Shown here: one piece after another, positions 6,419-7,896 of the stretch
Position numbering within the stretch: position 1 is the stretch's first letter
How the letters are laid out: every line of letters starts with the position of its first letter
Assembly: GCA_030618905.1 (NCBI GenBank)
Contig: JAUXCL010000108.1
Coordinates: forward strand, 1-7,896
Direction: 5' to 3'
From: Bacteroidales bacterium
GTDB taxonomy: Bacteria > Bacteroidota > Bacteroidia > Bacteroidales > B18-G4
DNA: 7,896 nt
The notes under the pieces: model-generated
What the model saw: only the letters and a program-made list of their open reading frames with translations
The model's database searches: none
Told to the model about the DNA's origin: nothing
Program-made: the position numbers and the translations under genes

Positions 6419-7321
6419 ATGAGCCATCACCAACATCATCATCACAAAGGGGAGATCAACAGCAAAAATTTACTGTTTGCCATCATCCTGAACTTTGTTA
6501 TTACGGCAGCTGAAATTGTTGGTGGCCTGCTTTCCAACAGCCTGGCCTTACTTTCAGATGCGCTGCATAACCTCAGCGATGGTGTAGCTATCCTGATCGC
6601 TTATATTGCCAATAGAATAAGCAAACGATCTTCAAATGAGCGAAGGACCTTTGGATATAAACGCATAGAGATCCTCGCTGCATTTTTCAACGCCATCATT
6701 CTCCTGGTTATCATCATCTACCTGTTTTATGAGGCCGTTTTGCGCTTTTATAATCCGGAACCCATTAAAGGGCTCATCATGTTTGTGGTAGCTACAATTG
6801 GCTTGCTCGCAAATTTGCTGGCTGTCTTCCTGCTCAAAAAAGATGCTAAAATCAACCTCAACATCAGGTCTGCATATCTTCATTTGCTGGGTGATACACT
6901 TTCTTCTGTGGCAGTCATCATCGGGGGTATACTCATTTATTTTTTTGAGATCTTTTGGATTGATCCATTAATTACAATATTAATAGGCATTTACATCATT
7001 AAAGAAACCTGGTCCATCCTCAGGGAAACAATAGATATCCTGATGCAAGGCACTCCGCATGGTATAAATATCAAAAAGGTACAGGATTCACTGGAGGCCC
7101 TGGAATACATTGAGAATATTCACCATTTACATATATGGAGCCTGAGTGACCAGCAGGTGCACTTCGAATGTCATATAGACCTGAAGGAAGATCTGCAGGT
7201 ATCCAGAACCGATCATATATTACGAGAGATAGAGCGGCTCTTGGGTGAACGTTTCCACATTAACCATGTGACCATACAGTTTGAGTATAATGCATGTGAT
7301 ATTAAAACGGTAATCCTTTAA
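6419..7321 (+). CDS. Cation diffusion facilitator (CDF) metal exporter, CzcD/ZitB-like
   Basis: A 300-residue inner-membrane antiporter expected to export Zn(II) and often Co(II) or Cd(II) from the cytosol in exchange for protons. Six membrane segments are seen between about 18 and 205. The metal site is canonical: H50-xxx-D54 in SDALHNLSD (second segment) and H155-xxx-D159 in YLHLLGD (fifth). The C-terminal cytosolic domain carries HHLHIW (235-240), HFECHIDL (248-255) and HINHVTIQFEY (280-290). The N-terminus is His-rich, six His in residues 3-9, a common but variable cytosolic metal-gathering feature in this family. Length and motifs are normal, with no sign of damage. It is the last gene of the probable metal operon, 17 bp after the short CDF-like gene. 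Its final 20 bp overlap the 3' end of the convergent tsaB. The His/Asp site points to Zn, Co or Cd, in contrast to the Cys-based sites of its neighbours. Confidence 0.94.
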   Translation: MSHHQHHHHKGEINSKNLLFAIILNFVITAAEIVGGLLSNSLALLSDALHNLSDGVAILIAYIANRISKRSSNERRTFGYKRIEILAAFFNAIILLVIIIYLFYEAVLRFYNPEPIKGLIMFVVATIGLLANLLAVFLLKKDAKINLNIRSAYLHLLGDTLSSVAVIIGGILIYFFEIFWIDPLITILIGIYIIKETWSILRETIDILMQGTPHGINIKKVQDSLEALEYIENIHHLHIWSLSDQQVHFECHIDLKEDLQVSRTDHILREIERLLGERFHINHVTIQFEYNACDIKTVIL

Positions 7322-7896
7322 CTCTTGGTTTGCCGGCAATAAAGTCCTTTAAATAATATGGTTCAAAATAGGCCGTATCGACAAATTCACCCTTGAGGTA
7401 TGCTTGCTCTGCAAGTGATATCATAAACTGGGATGAAATCAAGAAATCGTCCAGAAAAATTGCATTTTCGTCAGTTTGGAGCATATCTTTACACTTTTCG
7501 GCCCCGTCCCCGAAAAAAAGCAAACAATTTTCTTCTAAAAAAGGTTTGAACGACTCATCAGTAATAATATCTGCTGATGTTTTATAAACTTCTTCCAGTT
7601 CAATATCATAAACTGCAGTATAAACTTCCATTCGCCTGGCATCGATCATGGGGCAGAGCAGTAGTTTATCCTTGCAATGTTCAGGAATCTCAGGGATCTG
7701 TTCTTTAGCTCCATAAGCCATCGATTGCAAAGTAGGTATTGCAATCAATGGTTTATCCAGGGCAAAACACAATCCTTTAGCTGTGGACACACCAATTCGT
7801 AATCCCGTATAGGAGCCCGGGCCTTTACTTACGACAATGGCATCTACTTGATCAAATGAAATACCGGCTTCTTTGATAAGCTCCTGTATAAAAACC
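7302..7896 (-). CDS. tsaB: tRNA threonylcarbamoyladenosine biosynthesis protein TsaB, 5' end cut by window edge
   Basis: TsaB is the scaffold partner of TsaD, with TsaE, in adding threonylcarbamoyl to A37 of ANN-decoding tRNAs (t6A); it acts in the cytosol. The frame is open from 7895 to the stop at 7304-7302, 197 codons. With a family size near 225-230 residues, about 30 N-terminal residues lie outside the window. The diagnostic ASKHA-fold motif KGPGSYTGLRIG is encoded at 7826-7791, followed by STAKGLCFALDKPLIAIPTL. Further family marks are CPMIDARRMEVYTAVYD and, near the end, an EPYYLKDF segment. Reading from the GTG at 7790 would remove the core motif, so that is not the start. The gene is convergent to the CDF exporter and unrelated to metal handling. 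Confidence 0.92.
   Translation of the reverse strand, partial: VFIQELIKEAGISFDQVDAIVVSKGPGSYTGLRIGVSTAKGLCFALDKPLIAIPTLQSMAYGAKEQIPEIPEHCKDKLLLCPMIDARRMEVYTAVYDIELEEVYKTSADIITDESFKPFLEENCLLFFGDGAEKCKDMLQTDENAIFLDDFLISSQFMISLAEQAYLKGEFVDTAYFEPYYLKDFIAGKPRVKGLPF

Noticed and set aside
7302..7790. Stand-alone 162-residue protein starting at the GTG at 7790
   Set aside because: The frame stays open upstream to the window edge and encodes the core TsaB motif there, so this is an internal codon of tsaB.

Overview
The window looks like chromosomal DNA from a member of the Bacteroidota. The evidence is a TonB-dependent receptor with an N-terminal carboxypeptidase-regulatory-like domain, a small Cys/His-rich protein resembling the Bacteroidota HYC_CC_PP family, two TAnnTTTG-type -7 promoter boxes, and mostly weak Shine-Dalgarno sequences. 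No rRNA, tRNA, CRISPR array or insertion sequence was seen. Base composition and coding style look even across the window, with no obvious sign of recent transfer.

Left block (minus strand, 1-2065): a fatty-acid or acyl-CoA oxidation pair. An enoyl-CoA hydratase (2065 to 1292) is followed by a 3-hydroxyacyl-CoA dehydrogenase (1253 to beyond position 1), which is cut by the window edge. The two enzymes catalyse successive steps and are probably co-transcribed from a promoter near 2100.

Central block (plus strand, 2292-7321): six tightly spaced genes forming what looks like one heavy-metal handling operon. In order they are a Cys/His-rich small envelope protein, a TonB-dependent outer-membrane receptor with a Cys-Cys pair in its plug, a cytosolic HMA (CxxC) protein, a secreted HMA protein with an extra C-terminal Cys-Cys, a short CDF-like membrane transporter with a non-canonical metal site and a Cys-rich tail, and a canonical CDF exporter with a His-rich N-terminus. 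Between them they cover outer membrane, periplasm, inner membrane and cytosol. Predicted metal ligands shift from Cys-rich (Cu(I)-like or other soft metals) in the first five proteins to His/Asp (Zn/Co/Cd-like) in the last. There is no P-type ATPase, RND pump or obvious metalloregulator in the window. The metal is not determinable from sequence alone. The intergenic region ahead of the operon holds a candidate promoter overlapped by a perfect 10-bp palindrome and framed by a 9-bp inverted repeat. The receptor start codon sits in a short perfect hairpin.

Right block (minus strand, 7302 to beyond 7896): the C-terminal ~197 residues of TsaB, a tRNA t6A-modification protein. It converges on the CDF gene, and the two reading frames overlap by 20 bp at their 3' ends.

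The main point of interest is the metal operon: its combination of a plug-Cys receptor, HYC_CC_PP-like protein, paired HMA proteins and two unlike CDF transporters, together with its putative control elements.
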